From the NCBI GenBank assembly GCA_033816765.1, contig CM066293.1, forward strand, positions 620,001 to 684,000: 64,000 nucleotides of DNA. The letters run 5' to 3'. How positions within the stretch are numbered: position 1 is the stretch's first letter; every line of letters begins with the position of its first letter. Under the pieces are notes generated by a model. That model saw only the letters and a list, made by a program, of their open reading frames with translations. It did not search any database and was not told the origin of the DNA. Of this stretch, positions 10,271 through 21,323 are shown in pieces. The stretch is from Nothopassalora personata. Taxonomy: Eukaryota; Ascomycota; Dothideomycetes; Mycosphaerellales; Mycosphaerellaceae. The position numbers were made by a program, and so were the translations under genes.

Positions 10271-11228
10271 CAATACTAAGAGTCAGCTTGTTGTCAAAGG
10301 TGAACATGTGCATGGCAGTGCACAGCAGAATGGATGCTGCACTGGAGCGGGTAAACATGCTAGATCGTCAAGACGGAGCTCGGTTATCGAGGGCTAGGAG
10401 GGGTGGATAGGATTATCAGTGTAGTAAGGTTGATGAGGTAACAATTTGGGCCAAATACCATATTCTAAACTAACGTCGCTTACAGTTTTTCGACGTTGCC
10501 GTTAGAACTAGCGACAGGACGTAGCCAAGTCTTATCTTCTTCCATCGGATTTCGGAGGCGGAGAAGTGCGACATTACGGCCATCCTTCTGCATCTCTGTG
10601 GACAGCAAACTCCGGGTGGGCGCTGTATGTGCGACCGCGGTATCCTCCCTTGCAGCTTTCACAGGTTGCGCAGAGACAGACCCAGTGAGGATCGCCGGGC
10701 TCTAGCATTGTACAGCTCCAGACTCACACATGCACCTCCTACTCTTCACGGGACATCTGGTGCATAGCATTGATTGGCCAGTGTCTGAAGGCGTGTGCAG
10801 GCTGGCGAGGACACTGCAGGCCAATGTCCTTGATTGAGGCTTGTGCAGCATCCTGGTCGTTTCATGCCTTGGATATATCATATCATATCTGTGATATAGT
10901 TCTACCCGCCCACGATTCAAGCAGGTTACAGCCCTTCGCCATCCGCCAACCTTGGGCAGTAGCAGTGTGCCACGTTCGCACAGGTACATATCCTCGTCTC
11001 AGCCTGCGCGCCTTTGAGTCGCCGTCTGTATCCTCCTGCTTGCCTTACTGATCCCGTCTTCTTCTTTTTACCGAAATCGTAGCCACTCGGGTCGTCGAAC
11101 ACGTCCAACACCTACCACGAAACCACAAAGACGTCGTGGCGCGGGCCACTGCAACGGCCAAGTTGACGCAGATAGGCCACAACCAACCAACCATCCTCCA
11201 CTTGTCGCACGCTTTGCAGTGAACCACA
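10271..11228. other. Intergenic region, no gene seen
   Basis: This 0.96 kb stretch follows the amine oxidase remnant. Short frames on both strands (for example 10480-10662 minus and 10770-11051 plus) have no recognisable motif. The last part presumably includes the promoter of the gene that starts at 11229. Confidence 0.4.
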
Positions 11229-13042
11229 ATGCCAGTCTACTTATTGCATGGCTTCCGCTGGCCGCGACCGTTGATTCGCATCCACATTATCCTGCAGAAC
11301 CTTGACGACGCAGCAGCAGAATGGCTGGTTGCGCAAGCTACCACCGAGGCGATGCTCAAGAACTTCCGAGAACTCTGCCCAGACGCCATGAAACACCTCA
11401 CGCGCCTTCGCTTCATAGAGCAGTACGACCCGAACGACCTCTCGCCCACTGCAGCAAGCCAGCCATATGCATACGTAGCAGACATCGTTGAGGAGGTCAA
11501 GCTGGGCGTTGATGTAGACGAGGTGCGGGGCAGAGGAGTGGGCCATGAGCAATGGGCTGCCTTGCAAGATCTACGTGACAAGATCGCGCCAGAGGAGAAG
11601 GTGGGCTGGTATGTGGTGGTGTGTGGAGATGAAGAGCGCTGGGCACCGCCGACCATGATGAGCGAGAGCGGACATGACGGTGTTCGGCATGGAAGCGCTG
11701 ATGCGGACAGCCCCTACCATGGCAACAAGCAGAGTTCTGGGGTAAGTCCGGAAGGCATTGACGATGGGTATACTAGCGTGCTGACTGTGTGAAGGACAAG
11801 GACGTCGCGCCTGACGCTGAGCCGCGAGGCTTCAGAAAGTTCTTTGGACCCAGCATGTTGAAAGGGCGGAAGAGGTAGCGTACGATGCTCACGTTCAACA
11901 GGTCGCCCATACTGACAGCTTCCAGTCGCGCCAACTCAACACACAGTCGCACTTCGTCTTCGCCTGAGGAAGCACCGCCTCTTCCCAGCTCGTCACACGG
12001 ATCAAAGGCTCCACCGTCGCCTCATCCTACCGCATGACAATCACAGAAGCCAAGAGGCTTCGCAGACATCAAAGGAGACCGCACTTCGAGCAGTGCTACC
12101 TCTACGGAACCCCGCTCATCAACGACACAGGAGCTGTCGGCATCGCCACCGACGCCCAAAGGACGCGGAAATGACTCGGGTTATGATTCGCCTGTCAGGC
12201 GGAATTCATGGACACCGGACACACCGATATCAGTATCACCCATCAGGAGGGACTCGAACTCTAATTCGCATGCTAGCTCTGTCCATAGCAACAGCTCGCG
12301 CGGCGTGAGTCCTGTCCAAGTGCGAAGAGCACTCAACCCACTGGAACGAATCCGCAATTCAAGTCCTGCAGCATCCTCAAGCAAGCACACTAGTACTACC
12401 ACAACCACGCCCACATCACATCCGCTCTCGCAATCACAAGAGCCGGGAGAAGAACCGAAAGACCTCAATTCGACCCAAGCAGGAATGCAAGCACACGCCA
12501 AGAGGTTCGCAAAACGCCTTTCACTCCTATACACGAAACCCGCAGGACCGTCTTTCAAGGACCAAGAAGAAGACTTTGAGGTCATCACCATGAATCCCTC
12601 CCATACAGCCGCAGCACGAAGTCGGCGCCATTCTCGAGCGTCGTCCAAAGCATCCTCCACCGGCCTTGTCCCTCACGAGGCTGCCAACCCACCTCCCATA
12701 CCTACCGCCATACCCAGTGGCAGCAAGTCCACGTCTCCGACCGAACGGGACTCAGTACCTTCCAGTGGTAGGACCACTACTCCTATGCCCGGCAGTAGCG
12801 CTCCTATCACACAGATTCGACCTCAGCCAGGACCGCCACTGGATGCGACATCAGTTGCCGAGGGCACGAACCCAGCTGTGTATATGCCGACCAAAGGTGA
12901 TGGGTTCCACGATCCACACAGAAACCGTATAGAACGGTCCGGACTTGGCGATGACGGAGGAAAGGGCAAGGCGCCACAGCAGAACTTTCATTTCGCGATG
13001 ATTGCGAGTAATATCGAGAGTGCGTTTAATGCTATGCGGTGA
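11229..13042 (+). CDS. Conserved filamentous-fungal protein, frame carrying an in-frame TGA
   Basis: The N-terminal 140 residues (from MPVYLLHGFRWPRPLIRIHI through WYVVVCGDEERWAPP) look like a protein widely conserved in Pezizomycotina, without a function I can name. Exon 1 is 11229-11741, intron 11742-11794 (GTAAGT, 53 bases), exon 2 11795-11874, intron 11875-11925 (51 bases), exon 3 from 11926. Exon 2 encodes FRKFFGPSMLKGRKR, which the same conserved group usually carries. Exon 3 continues a Ser/Pro-rich frame that meets a TGA at 12035-12037; the same frame then stays open to the TGA at 13040-13042, ending in HFAMIASNIESAFNAMR. The TGA is followed by CAATCA, a CAR-YYA readthrough context, but it could equally be a CGA-to-TGA mutation. 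Without readthrough the product is about 234 residues; with it, about 570. Confidence 0.75.
12035..12043 (+). promoter_or_regulatory. In-frame TGA followed by CAR-YYA (candidate stop-readthrough site)
   Basis: TGA at 12035 is followed directly by CAA TCA, matching the stop-CAR-YYA context known to raise readthrough in tobacco mosaic virus and in yeast reporters. The frame after it stays open for about 334 codons with the same Ser/Pro-rich composition as before. A point mutation or a sequencing error is the main alternative. Confidence 0.4.
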
Positions 13043-13883
13043 TGACGGAGAGGTGCCACTATACCCAGGACTCGCGACTTTTCTGGCGCGGACCAGACTT
13101 CTGTAGGAGTGCGGGCGGGTCTCCTTTGCGCTGGGCTGGGCTTAGAGGTAGTTGCAACGTATAATGATCAAGTCTCAAGCCATCATCGCTTCGCATCATC
13201 CACGATCAAAGCTGCGGCGAGAAATTGTGAGTAGGCCAGTGCGATGCGTGGCCATGACCGAACGTCCGTGGCATCGGCGCGATATCTCACAACGGCAGAT
13301 TCCAAGCAAAGAGTCATTCATATGCGTGCTCAAGGTGCTCGGGATCAATGATCCTGCGAGCAATGATACCCCTCGCCCAGTCCAGCACCGCCCGTCCAAG
13401 ACATTGCTCAGTTCTGCCGAGACGTCCCAGATTCCTCTTGCTCTTCTATGCCGCGCTTCTCGAGCCTGGACCCGCTTTCTCTTTCGCCGTCCCCGCTGCC
13501 TCTCGCTTCCCCGGATCTTTCGCCTGCGCTTGCGCCCTTGGTGTTGCTCTCTCGGTTGGCCGCGATACTGCTTGAGGGCGTCAGGACTCTTTGGCAATCG
13601 GACGAGACTAGCAGCAGCAGGGTTGAGTCGTGTAGCATGGGCGTTTGCTTGTGAACTTCTTCTTTGCAGCAGGACGTTCGTCATATGTAGCATTACTTCG
13701 CAGCTGTAAAGGACTGGACCTGACCACGGTTTGGTAACATTGCATTTTCTGTCGATCTACGTAGTCTTACAGATTCCATAGCGTTCTCACATCCGTGTCA
13801 CCATTACCTCCTGTGCTGTGCTAGTGTGTCTAGAAGAACCCACCACTCTTCTTCTCCTCTTTCTTGCCCTCGCCCTCTTGGCT
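13043..13883. other. Intergenic region, no supported gene
   Basis: This 0.84 kb lies between convergent genes. Frames at 13152-13709 (plus) and 13196-13693 (minus) mirror each other, are Arg/Leu/Ser-biased and contain no recognisable motif. It probably holds the two 3' untranslated regions. Confidence 0.4.
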
Positions 13884-16418
13884 CTACTCTTCGCCCTGCT
13901 GGCCTTCTTCTTCAGCGGACTGCTGCTGGTCCTTCTTCCTGTTCTTGCCACTGATCCCGCCCCACACTCCAGAGGCTAGCCCACCAACCCCTTTCCCGAC
14001 GCCGCTTCGAAGCATATTAGCTATGTTCACTATGCAACGACGGCAGGAAGCACGAGGCTATGTCCTGGAATCGACTTACCCGACAGTGTCCCCTACGCCG
14101 CCAAGGACATCGCCCTTTCCGATTTTGCCTATGCCGGAGCCTACGCCACCTGTACAGAGGGTAGTTAGCCTAGGTCGAAACTCGTACATGACATCAAGGC
14201 GGATATGATGCTTGCCGAAGGGGTTTCGAAGTCATGACCACAGCCTTATGCTCACTCACCTGTCACACCAGTCACTGTGTCCCCGAGACCCTTTGTGGTC
14301 CCCTCAACAACTCCGCCGGCTCGACCTGGAACGTAGCCGCCGACCTGTAGCACAATCAGTCACTGCCGAAGTCGATCTTGGCTGTAGTGCAACAATGCAT
14401 CGTCACGAGCGAGCATAGGATGCACGTACCGATTTCCCGATTCCTTCAACCGTGCCACCGGCCCCCTTTCCTACCCCGCCGACTGTGTTGCCGACCTGTA
14501 CATTACGTGTTGGCAGAGGTTCGCGCAAGAGGGAGACTGCTGGGGGATACGCACACCACCGGTAGCACCTTTAACTGTCGCAAAAGGGTCTCCTTTGCCG
14601 ATGCCGGCAGTCGTGTCGCTTACAGTCTGACCCAGACCGCTAGTAGCATTAGAAGCTGTAGTTCCCAAGCCAGATGTGGCTGAGTCCGCTGTCTACATCG
14701 TGATGTGTTAGCTTTGAGTCCACTAACGTCGTCATGAGCGCTGAATTACTTTTCCGACCGGACCACCGACCGTCTCTCCCAACGTCTTCCCAGCACCAGA
14801 TCTGCCAAACATTAGCAGGTATCGATACAAGTACAAGACTAACTCACACGGTGCCACGAAGTCCTTCCCCAACCCCAGACACAGTCTTCCCGGCCTAAAG
14901 ACGGTCAGTATGCTTGCATGGCCTAGCAATCGCGACAGTATGATTCACGTACACCTGCACCAACACCGGATACCGTCTTGCCGGCGCCCTGGGGAAGAAG
15001 TCAGCTCGGCGATGCCTCGACATCGTAGACAGCACATGCCTTATAGAGTCCCGATCCCACGCCCTTGATATCTCCACTGCTGGCAGCTCCCCAGATATTG
15101 CTACCCGCTTCCGACAGATTGCCCAAGGCAGAATTCGCCGTGTCCGAGACATCTTGCCCGGCCTGTTGACTGGTGTTTCCCAGGTTCGTCGTCGCCTCCG
15201 TGGTGGTCTTCGTCGCACCTTGTCCGATTTGGTTGATCTTCTTCGTGACTGGTTTCGTCTTGCCGCCAGAAGCCTTGTCTAGCGTTCCTGAAGCTTCATC
15301 AGTATAGCATTCACTTCACATACTTCCAGCCTGCGAAGCGTCGTCTGCAGCTTTCCAGCGATTTGTGAGCCACGACGGAAGCCACGACTCCACGACGCTG
15401 GAGTCTGTCTTGAAGTCCAGTCGTGTGGGCACATCGTTGGACGTACCTGTAGCCCCAGTGACAGCCTTATTCACGCCACTGCCGGCTGTGTTGCTGACTC
15501 TGGTGACTCCACCCGTGGCAGCGCCAAGACCTTTCTGAGCTGTGTTTGTAGCGGTAGAGCTTGCCTTCTGGGCGGGACCCGTGGCCTTGTTCGCTACATT
15601 TTGCGCACCTCCCGCTGCTGGTGCCTTCTTCTTCTGCTCGCTTACTGGTGGTGGGATTGGCTTGCGACGCGCTGCAGTGGCTGAAGTGCTGGGAGCTGCT
15701 AACGGGGCCTTCGCTGCGCCTGTTGCCTGCCCGGCAGTCTTCTGCGCTTCACCGACGGCATTCGCTGGCTTCTTCGCTGGGACCGAAGACGGCGTCTTGG
15801 CTGGAGTCTTCGCAGGAGTTGAAGTCAAAGGGCTGGCGGCTGGTTTGGAGGGAATTTTGGATGGAATTGAGGCTGCGCCCGACGTTGCAGGCTTCGCGGG
15901 AGTCGGCGTGGCCTTCTTGACTGGTGTCACCCCGGCGGGTTTCTGCGCGGATGCAGCAGTAGTTGGCTTGTTCGCGGGAGTAGCTGCTGGCTTCGCGGGA
16001 GTGCTCTTCTCTGCCTGAGCAGGTTTGTTTGCTGCTGGACTTGCTGTCTTCTTGATGGGCGGCTTGGCAGCTGGAGGTCCTTTAACGGGAGTCTTCTTCG
16101 GTAGCTCGTTGTCAACCATGGAGATCTTTGACATACCAGCTGCACATCATTAGCAATGACTCTGCTATGCTAGAGCATTGGTCTTAGCGCGGTGATAACA
16201 AAATGTGGCGATGATAATGCCATCAATTCATTAAGCATTGACTCGAAATCGTATGCATGACCTTTGCTGCGCACTGGATCGAACAGCCAGGACATACTAT
16301 TGAGGTAGTAGTAGCCAGCCGCGGCGGTTGTGGCGGCGATGGGTAGTGCCCTCCATAGGTAGCTAGACGTACCTTGGAGCTGGTCGGTTTGCTTCTTCAG
16401 GTCTCCTACTGCAGACAT
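13884..16418 (-). CDS. LEA-like Gly/Lys/Thr repeat protein, ten or eleven exons
   Basis: A phase-consistent chain of exons can be read on minus: 16418-16262, 16139-15324, 15287-15040, 14988-14953, 14894-14848, 14801-14750, 14692-14555, 14495-14430, 14344-14260, 14149-14080, 14004-13884 (about 611 residues). The first exon encodes a hydrophobic segment (LWRALPIAATTAAAGYYYLN), a likely membrane anchor; its donor (GTCATG) is weak, so translation may instead start at 16134 (557 residues). The second exon is Pro/Ala/Lys-rich. The later small exons each encode one or two glycine-rich units of the type GAGKTVSGVGAG, AGKTVSGVGEG, VGNTVGGVGKGAGG. The composition resembles late-embryogenesis-abundant or desiccation-related proteins. 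One intron (15323-15288) is only 36 bases and one (15039-14989) begins GC rather than GT. The C-terminus is Lys/Gln/Glu-rich. Confidence 0.7.
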
Positions 16419-17820
16419 AATGTCAATGCAATTGCTGTGCAAAGAGTGCGGTCAATCACGGACAGACAACAGTCAGAATCTAAGTGAAATGCTCCCAAAA
16501 GTACAGTACTACCGTTCCACTGCGATCCAAGTTTTGCGGACACGACGTGGACACTCTGCCGCGCATGTCGTAAAACATCAGATCTCGAGCTCGAGTGCAA
16601 GATGACGTTGCAGCTGGATGACTCTCCCACTGCGCCATGATGTGGCTGACGTTCTCTCCAGGTTTTGAATCCTCGATCCTGACAACGATCAACATTTCGA
16701 TTGGCGGAATAGATTGACGCGACATCATCGTGGCAGCCATGTGGAGAACCCAATTCCATCCGAACCAGAGGTCTGAGTGCTGAGGAACCAGGCTGCTACG
16801 ACAATCTCATGCATGATGCCACCAGCACTCGAACAGCACGTCCTCCAAACGCCGCTGATGGTGTATACCTTTCTGTCCGGCCCATACGGCAGCGACCGAC
16901 GGATGAGTCTGAAGACTCCTCTGACCACAGGGGTGAAACAGAAAGGGGGGGGGGGGGGGGGGGTTCGTTCGCCTGTGCGTTCATCAAGGTCAGGATGAGG
17001 TATGGGCGTTACTGAGATCATCACTTCGTGGCATCGCAATGCAGTAGGATGCCTTGTCTTGGGAGGACAAAATACCACACTTCTGCGGTGTTCCTTGGTT
17101 ACCGTAGGTACAAATCACGAGATGAGATGTGATCATACTCCTTCATCCACTACGCCTTTATGCCAAAACACCTGACCATGCTGCATCAACGACGGCGTAT
17201 GTAAATCGAGACAGCGCTGCTTGACCACAAATGTGGCGGGACGTCATCGTGAAGAAAGATTAGGACTGCAGCGTCAACGAGCAGCAGGCACGGACAAAGG
17301 CCCGCAGCGACATACAGCGCGCCGCTGCATCGCTGAGCATTGTGTCATCAAATGGATCCGATCAGCCAGCTGTTGCGTCTATTTCAGCCGGATCATCGAC
17401 TCAAGCTCAGCGCAACAACAGTGGAGATACCTAAGGCGGACCTGAATCACGGGCGAAAGCTGACCCAAAGAAGCGCGCTGCCTCTCAAGCATCACCTTCT
17501 CGTCCCGCGTCGCCAGCCGTGACTAGAAGATCCACGGCTGCCAAATTCAACGAAGACGCCGGACGTACCTCGAGCTCTGCGCCTCCGGATGCACCGGCAC
17601 CACCACTCAACAGTGGCGCCCCAAGGCAATCCTGGTAGCGCTCGGCCACCATGGAAGGTTGCAGCTGCAGTTCGCAGGGAATCTGATGCGGAAGGCCAGA
17701 GGAAGGCGAAGGAAGGTAGTTGAGGCATGATTGCTTGTTCATCTGTCCGCTTGATGTCGAACAGACCCGTAGGTTGTTAAAGAAAGAGCGAAGTGTAGAG
17801 TCTGCATTAGCTAGACCGTG
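16419..17820. other. Intergenic region with a G homopolymer and a broken Ser/Ala/Pro frame
   Basis: This 1.4 kb contains a 19-base G run (16945-16963) and, at about 17360-17735 on plus, a Ser/Ala/Pro/Lys-rich stretch (ADPKKRAASQASPSRPASPA) that looks coding in composition but is broken by a TAA near 17430 and a frame change near 17630. I cannot assign it to a family. The rest shows no recognisable gene. Confidence 0.35.
16945..16963 (+). repeat. Poly-G tract (19 G)
   Basis: Nineteen consecutive G residues on the plus strand. A second tract of 21 G lies at 62470-62490. Such runs are rare and unstable and are prone to assembly or sequencing error. Confidence 0.9.
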
Positions 17821-19167
17821 CTAGGTAGCAGCCACCTGCGAATGACTTCGCCATATGCCTCGAGCTCCTTCTTCCTCAGCAATCTCCTTGAGTGAATAAT
17901 CTTCCGCCGCGTGCTTGCGTATTGCTGCATTCCTCACGCGTTCCTGAACCGTCTGGTCCCACCGCTTAAGCTTCTGCAATGCTCTAACCTTCCGATCTGT
18001 GGACCACAAGGCTCGCATACCCGGTCCCATGCGACCGCTTGTCGCGGCTCTTTCACGCTGGAAGATTGCTTGAAGCAAAGATGAGGTTCCCGTATTGAAG
18101 TCGCAGACTTCTTTGTCCATTTCAGTGAGAGTTTCTGCAATGCTGTCAAGATCTGTGTATTGCCTGTACAGCATTTGCATGTGCTCGTTGTATAAGTCGG
18201 TTGTGGCACCGAGAGCGAATGCTGATGGGCCTAGCTTCTTTAGAGTTGGTAGTAGGGCTAGGCCGTAGGAAGAGCCAGGGAACCTGCTCTGCATGAGACT
18301 CATGAAATGCAGCAGGATGCTTGGCAGGGATCTTGCGAGTGCTCCGCCATCTTCTGCCTTGATGTACGACCGAGCAGAAGGTCCATCTAGCTTCAAAGCC
18401 CTGATGTTGTCGAAGACCTCATCTGTCATCATCTGCCATAGTGCAACGTCGGTTGCCGCCTTGTCCATTCTTGCCTTGATCTTGGTGAAGAACTTCTCAG
18501 CAGCTTGTGAAGTATGGAAACTGCTCTTGCCCGTCATTCCATCTTGGACTTCGGGTGTAGCTGTCGCGTGAAGCAGTTGCGCCTCGTCTGCCAGAGCACG
18601 AAGTGGCGCCGGAAAGTCCGGTACGACCTTGGCCAAGTTTGTCGCTTTCTCTTTCTGCACACCAGACTTTTTGCTATCCGTGGGTTTTGCTTGCTTGGAG
18701 CGGAACAAGGTCTCAAATATAGCAAGTTCTTTCGGGGTCATCGTCGTCCCTTGGAGTCGGACATTTGGATCGTTCGATGGGACTGGTCCTTCGAACGGCA
18801 CATCTGGTACTCTTTCACGACCGCGGGTCGTCGTTGCTCGTCTTCGGGAGGAGTTCACATCGCCCGGTGCCTGTAGTGTCTCTTCATCTCTTGTTCGTGT
18901 GGGCCTCTCCTGCGGTGTCCGTGGTGGCCTATCACCTCTTGTTCGAGGAAGCCTGTCGTTTGTTTGTCGCCGTGGTCTTGCTGCCGATCGTGGCTTGAGT
19001 GATCGCGTCTCATCTCTTTCTGAATATGTAGGAGCATATGCGGCAGTAGCTTCGCTATTCTCGGAATAGCATCTCAATATAGTCGTCGTTCGGTAGAGGA
19101 AGGGCAGTACAACGCCTTGTGTGATTAGAGGTTGCCTTGTCGTCCTCGAGAGCAGCGAGGCAGCCAT
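17821..19167 (-). CDS. Mitochondrial Mtf2-like protein (tentative)
   Basis: This single-exon frame of 448 residues opens with a basic, Ser/Thr/Arg-rich, acid-free segment (MAASLLSRTTRQPLITQGVV), a likely mitochondrial targeting sequence. A low-complexity Arg/Pro/Thr linker with repeated RPPRTPQERPTRTR-like steps covers residues about 55-120. From about residue 140 (MTPKELAIFETLFRSKQ) to about 420 the protein is alpha-helical in character, with LWQMMTDEVFDNIRALKLDG, SILLHFMSLMQSRFPGS and the C-terminal WDQTVQERVRNAA; this fits the C-terminal domain of fungal Mtf2/Nam1-type proteins that act in mitochondrial RNA metabolism. I rate the family assignment as tentative. The gene starts 88 bases from the left end of the transposon block. 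Confidence 0.6.
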   Translation of the reverse strand: MAASLLSRTTRQPLITQGVVLPFLYRTTTILRCYSENSEATAAYAPTYSERDETRSLKPRSAARPRRQTNDRLPRTRGDRPPRTPQERPTRTRDEETLQAPGDVNSSRRRATTTRGRERVPDVPFEGPVPSNDPNVRLQGTTMTPKELAIFETLFRSKQAKPTDSKKSGVQKEKATNLAKVVPDFPAPLRALADEAQLLHATATPEVQDGMTGKSSFHTSQAAEKFFTKIKARMDKAATDVALWQMMTDEVFDNIRALKLDGPSARSYIKAEDGGALARSLPSILLHFMSLMQSRFPGSSYGLALLPTLKKLGPSAFALGATTDLYNEHMQMLYRQYTDLDSIAETLTEMDKEVCDFNTGTSSLLQAIFQRERAATSGRMGPGMRALWSTDRKVRALQKLKRWDQTVQERVRNAAIRKHAAEDYSLKEIAEEEGARGIWRSHSQVAAT

Positions 19168-19257
19168 AGATCAAAATCCATCGATGTTGATGTTGTCTAC
19201 CATCACATGCGCTACACAAAAGTCTCGATCGAGGGCTGTCGGCGGATGCTTTTGGCG

Positions 19258-19287
19258 GTGGCCTAGGCTTACAAAACCGGCAAATAC
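19258..19287 (+). repeat. Left terminal inverted repeat
   Basis: The sequence begins GTGGCCTAGGCTTACAAAAC and ends ...CGGCAAATAC. It matches the reverse complement of 40645-40674 over 30 of 30 bases; similarity continues imperfectly for about 12 more bases. Confidence 0.85.
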
Positions 19288-19301
19288 GCGTATTCGAAAT
19301 C

Positions 19302-19436
19302 CTCACTCGCTGCACTCGCTCTTCCTCAACAACCATCAACAATACTGCTGCGACTCGCCAACTGCTGCGACTCGCTATTGTCGCACAACAATACTGCTGC
19401 GACTCGCTATTGTCGCCTACAATCGTAGCGAGTCGC
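19302..19436 (+). repeat. Subterminal ACTCGCT-type repeats, left end
   Basis: The heptamer ACTCGCT or close variants occurs at least five times in 135 bases, partly inside a duplicated unit (actgctgcgactcgctattg). The mirror form AGCGAGT is repeated at the right end (40553-40605), as expected for transposase-binding subterminal repeats. Confidence 0.6.
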
Positions 19437-19799
19437 GGCGGTATTGTCCTCCTACTACGCAGGTGAGTTGGGCTCCTTAATAATAGTAGACAGTAAGTAT
19501 TGAGGAGCTCACCTCACTTGCTATTGTCACATTATAGCGGCGGGTATATCAACTTCTACTGCTGTTACTATTTCTTCGACTCTACACTTATCGACATGTA
19601 CAAATCTAACTATAGACGACTCACTTAGCGATATTGGCCTTAGAACAACGACAACGATAGCGACAGCGATAGCGACAGTACACCCAATCCGCGCCCACCC
19701 TTACAAACGCGGTTATTACTATAGCTTACGATAGCGTAAGTGCGATTCCGACTCGTTAGGCGCACGCAGGTAGACTAATGTTTAAACCTATAGTGCATA

Positions 19800-20427
19800 C
19801 CGCCGCCCTCGTACCGCCGATACCGACGATTTCTACTACGTAAGCGAGTCGACATAGGCACAATAGCTAGGAGACTCGTAGAAGACAGACAAGGGCAGTA
19901 TAAAGGTTACGAAGAATAATTTACGTAAGTTCGACTAGGCTAGCCGTATTATAGAGACTAAAGAGGGTATATGTCTTACAGTAGACTCGCTATACTATAT
20001 ATACTAACTCGTATTAATAGGTAAGCCGGCTTAGACGGACTACGATGCGTGTAAGAGAGCTAGGGTATGCTATATAGTCTTTACTACTAATGCCGACAAG
20101 ACTTGCGCGTATTGTAAGCGTTACGCGAAGGCTCGCTACAACTCTCGCAAGTTAGTTAAGGAGCCTAGCGAGTCTAACGAGTCTAGCAATGGTTTATTTA
20201 AGGCTGTCGAGGGTGTTTTAACTACTTCTAGCGAGGCTAGCGAGGTTAGTAAGGCTAGCGAGGTTAGTGAGGCTAGCGAGTCTAGTACTCGCCCTACTAA
20301 TAATACATCGACTCGCTTAGCCGCGGTGGAGGATCGTATTTAGTAATTGGAGGGTACTATTAGCCGCTTAATTGAATTTATTAGCGGTCTACTAGGTAGC
20401 GAGTTAGTCGCTAAATTTCGCTCTTAG
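19800..20427 (+). pseudogene. Cys-rich and coiled-coil protein remnant of the outer transposon
   Basis: If TAG triplets are set aside, one plus frame runs to about 20427. It has a Cys/Arg/Lys-rich part around 20050-20150 (CKRARVCYIVF, then TCAYCKRYAKARYNSRK), resembling a degraded zinc cluster. A Ser/Glu-rich repeat (SEASEVSKASEVSEASESS) follows, then a short heptad segment (RLAAVEDRI, LEGTISRLIEFI). Stops are TAG at expected Gln/Trp positions. It may be the DNA-binding partner of the integrase-type transposase; that role is an inference. Confidence 0.45.
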
Positions 20428-20587
20428 TAATAATATAATATTAAGTAGTCTACCTCCTATCTATGTGCTACGAGTCTATACTTCCCTCTACTTTTTCGGT
20501 CTTAGCTACCTCGTAGATAGCTCGATAACAAGCCTATTTCTCGGTGCCTTTACACGCTAGTTATCGTTAGGTAGACTCTAAAGTAAT

Positions 20588-20623
20588 AGCTACGAGTCTA
20601 GCTACGAGTCTAGCTACGAGTCT
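20588..20623 (+). repeat. Three 12-base tandem repeats (agctacgagtct)
   Basis: Three perfect copies of agctacgagtct lie next to each other within the outer transposon, close to the boundary of retroelement A'. Confidence 0.8.
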
Positions 20624-20818
20624 AGCTATGTAATTGTCGAAGCACTAGTTGCTACTATAGACTCGCTTAAGGTACTAGTTACTACTATAGTCTCGCTTAA
20701 GGACTCCTTCTTAATCTCTCTAATTTAACTCGTAGCTAGACTCGTACGCTCTTCCTTTACCTTCTTAACCGATGCTTCGCTAGCTAACGTACTTACTAGC
20801 TTATTACCTAAACCTTTC

Positions 20819-21014
20819 TATTAAGGGATGTCGTAATATATAGTACGCCTACGACCTACTAGTCGTAGATGAACTAATTCTTACCTTTTATTTAAGACGC
20901 ATCGCGCGTCGTAAGGTGTACGTATACGTGTCACGTGCGGCTTAGTAGCCGGTCACGACCGTATATTACATATAAGGCTATATGTAAGGGTTAGCTACTA
21001 GGCTACCTCTTATA
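20819..21014 (-). repeat. LTR of element A'
   Basis: About 196 bases matching, in reverse orientation, the 197-base LTRs at 28968-29164 and 35464-35660. Its terminal TG/CA dinucleotides are now TA/TA, consistent with CpA-to-TpA change. Confidence 0.85.
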
Positions 21015-21323
21015 ATTGCCTCCCCTCCCGTACGAGCTATCCTTAGCTTACTAGTTACTACGTAGAGGTTCCTACGTACTTCTAGAACTATAGTTACTAT
21101 ACGGCCTACATACGGGTTACGTACGTGTCGTTATATAGGTGTAGGTAAGTAAGGCTTAGTTACTATGCCGACGTAGCTAGTTAGGGGTATAAAACTCTAG
21201 CCTAACCTAGCCCTATTCTCTAGTACGTTCCCTAGCGTACTACCTTCGTCGCACTACTACTACGTACCCGTACCGTACCCGTACCGTAAGCGCCTCGCTA
21301 GTATTATTATTATTATTATTATC

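Noticed and set aside
7027..13042. Secondary-metabolite gene cluster around the monooxygenase
   Set aside because: No polyketide synthase, peptide synthetase, terpene synthase or transporter is present; the only Zn2Cys6 gene is 48 kb away.
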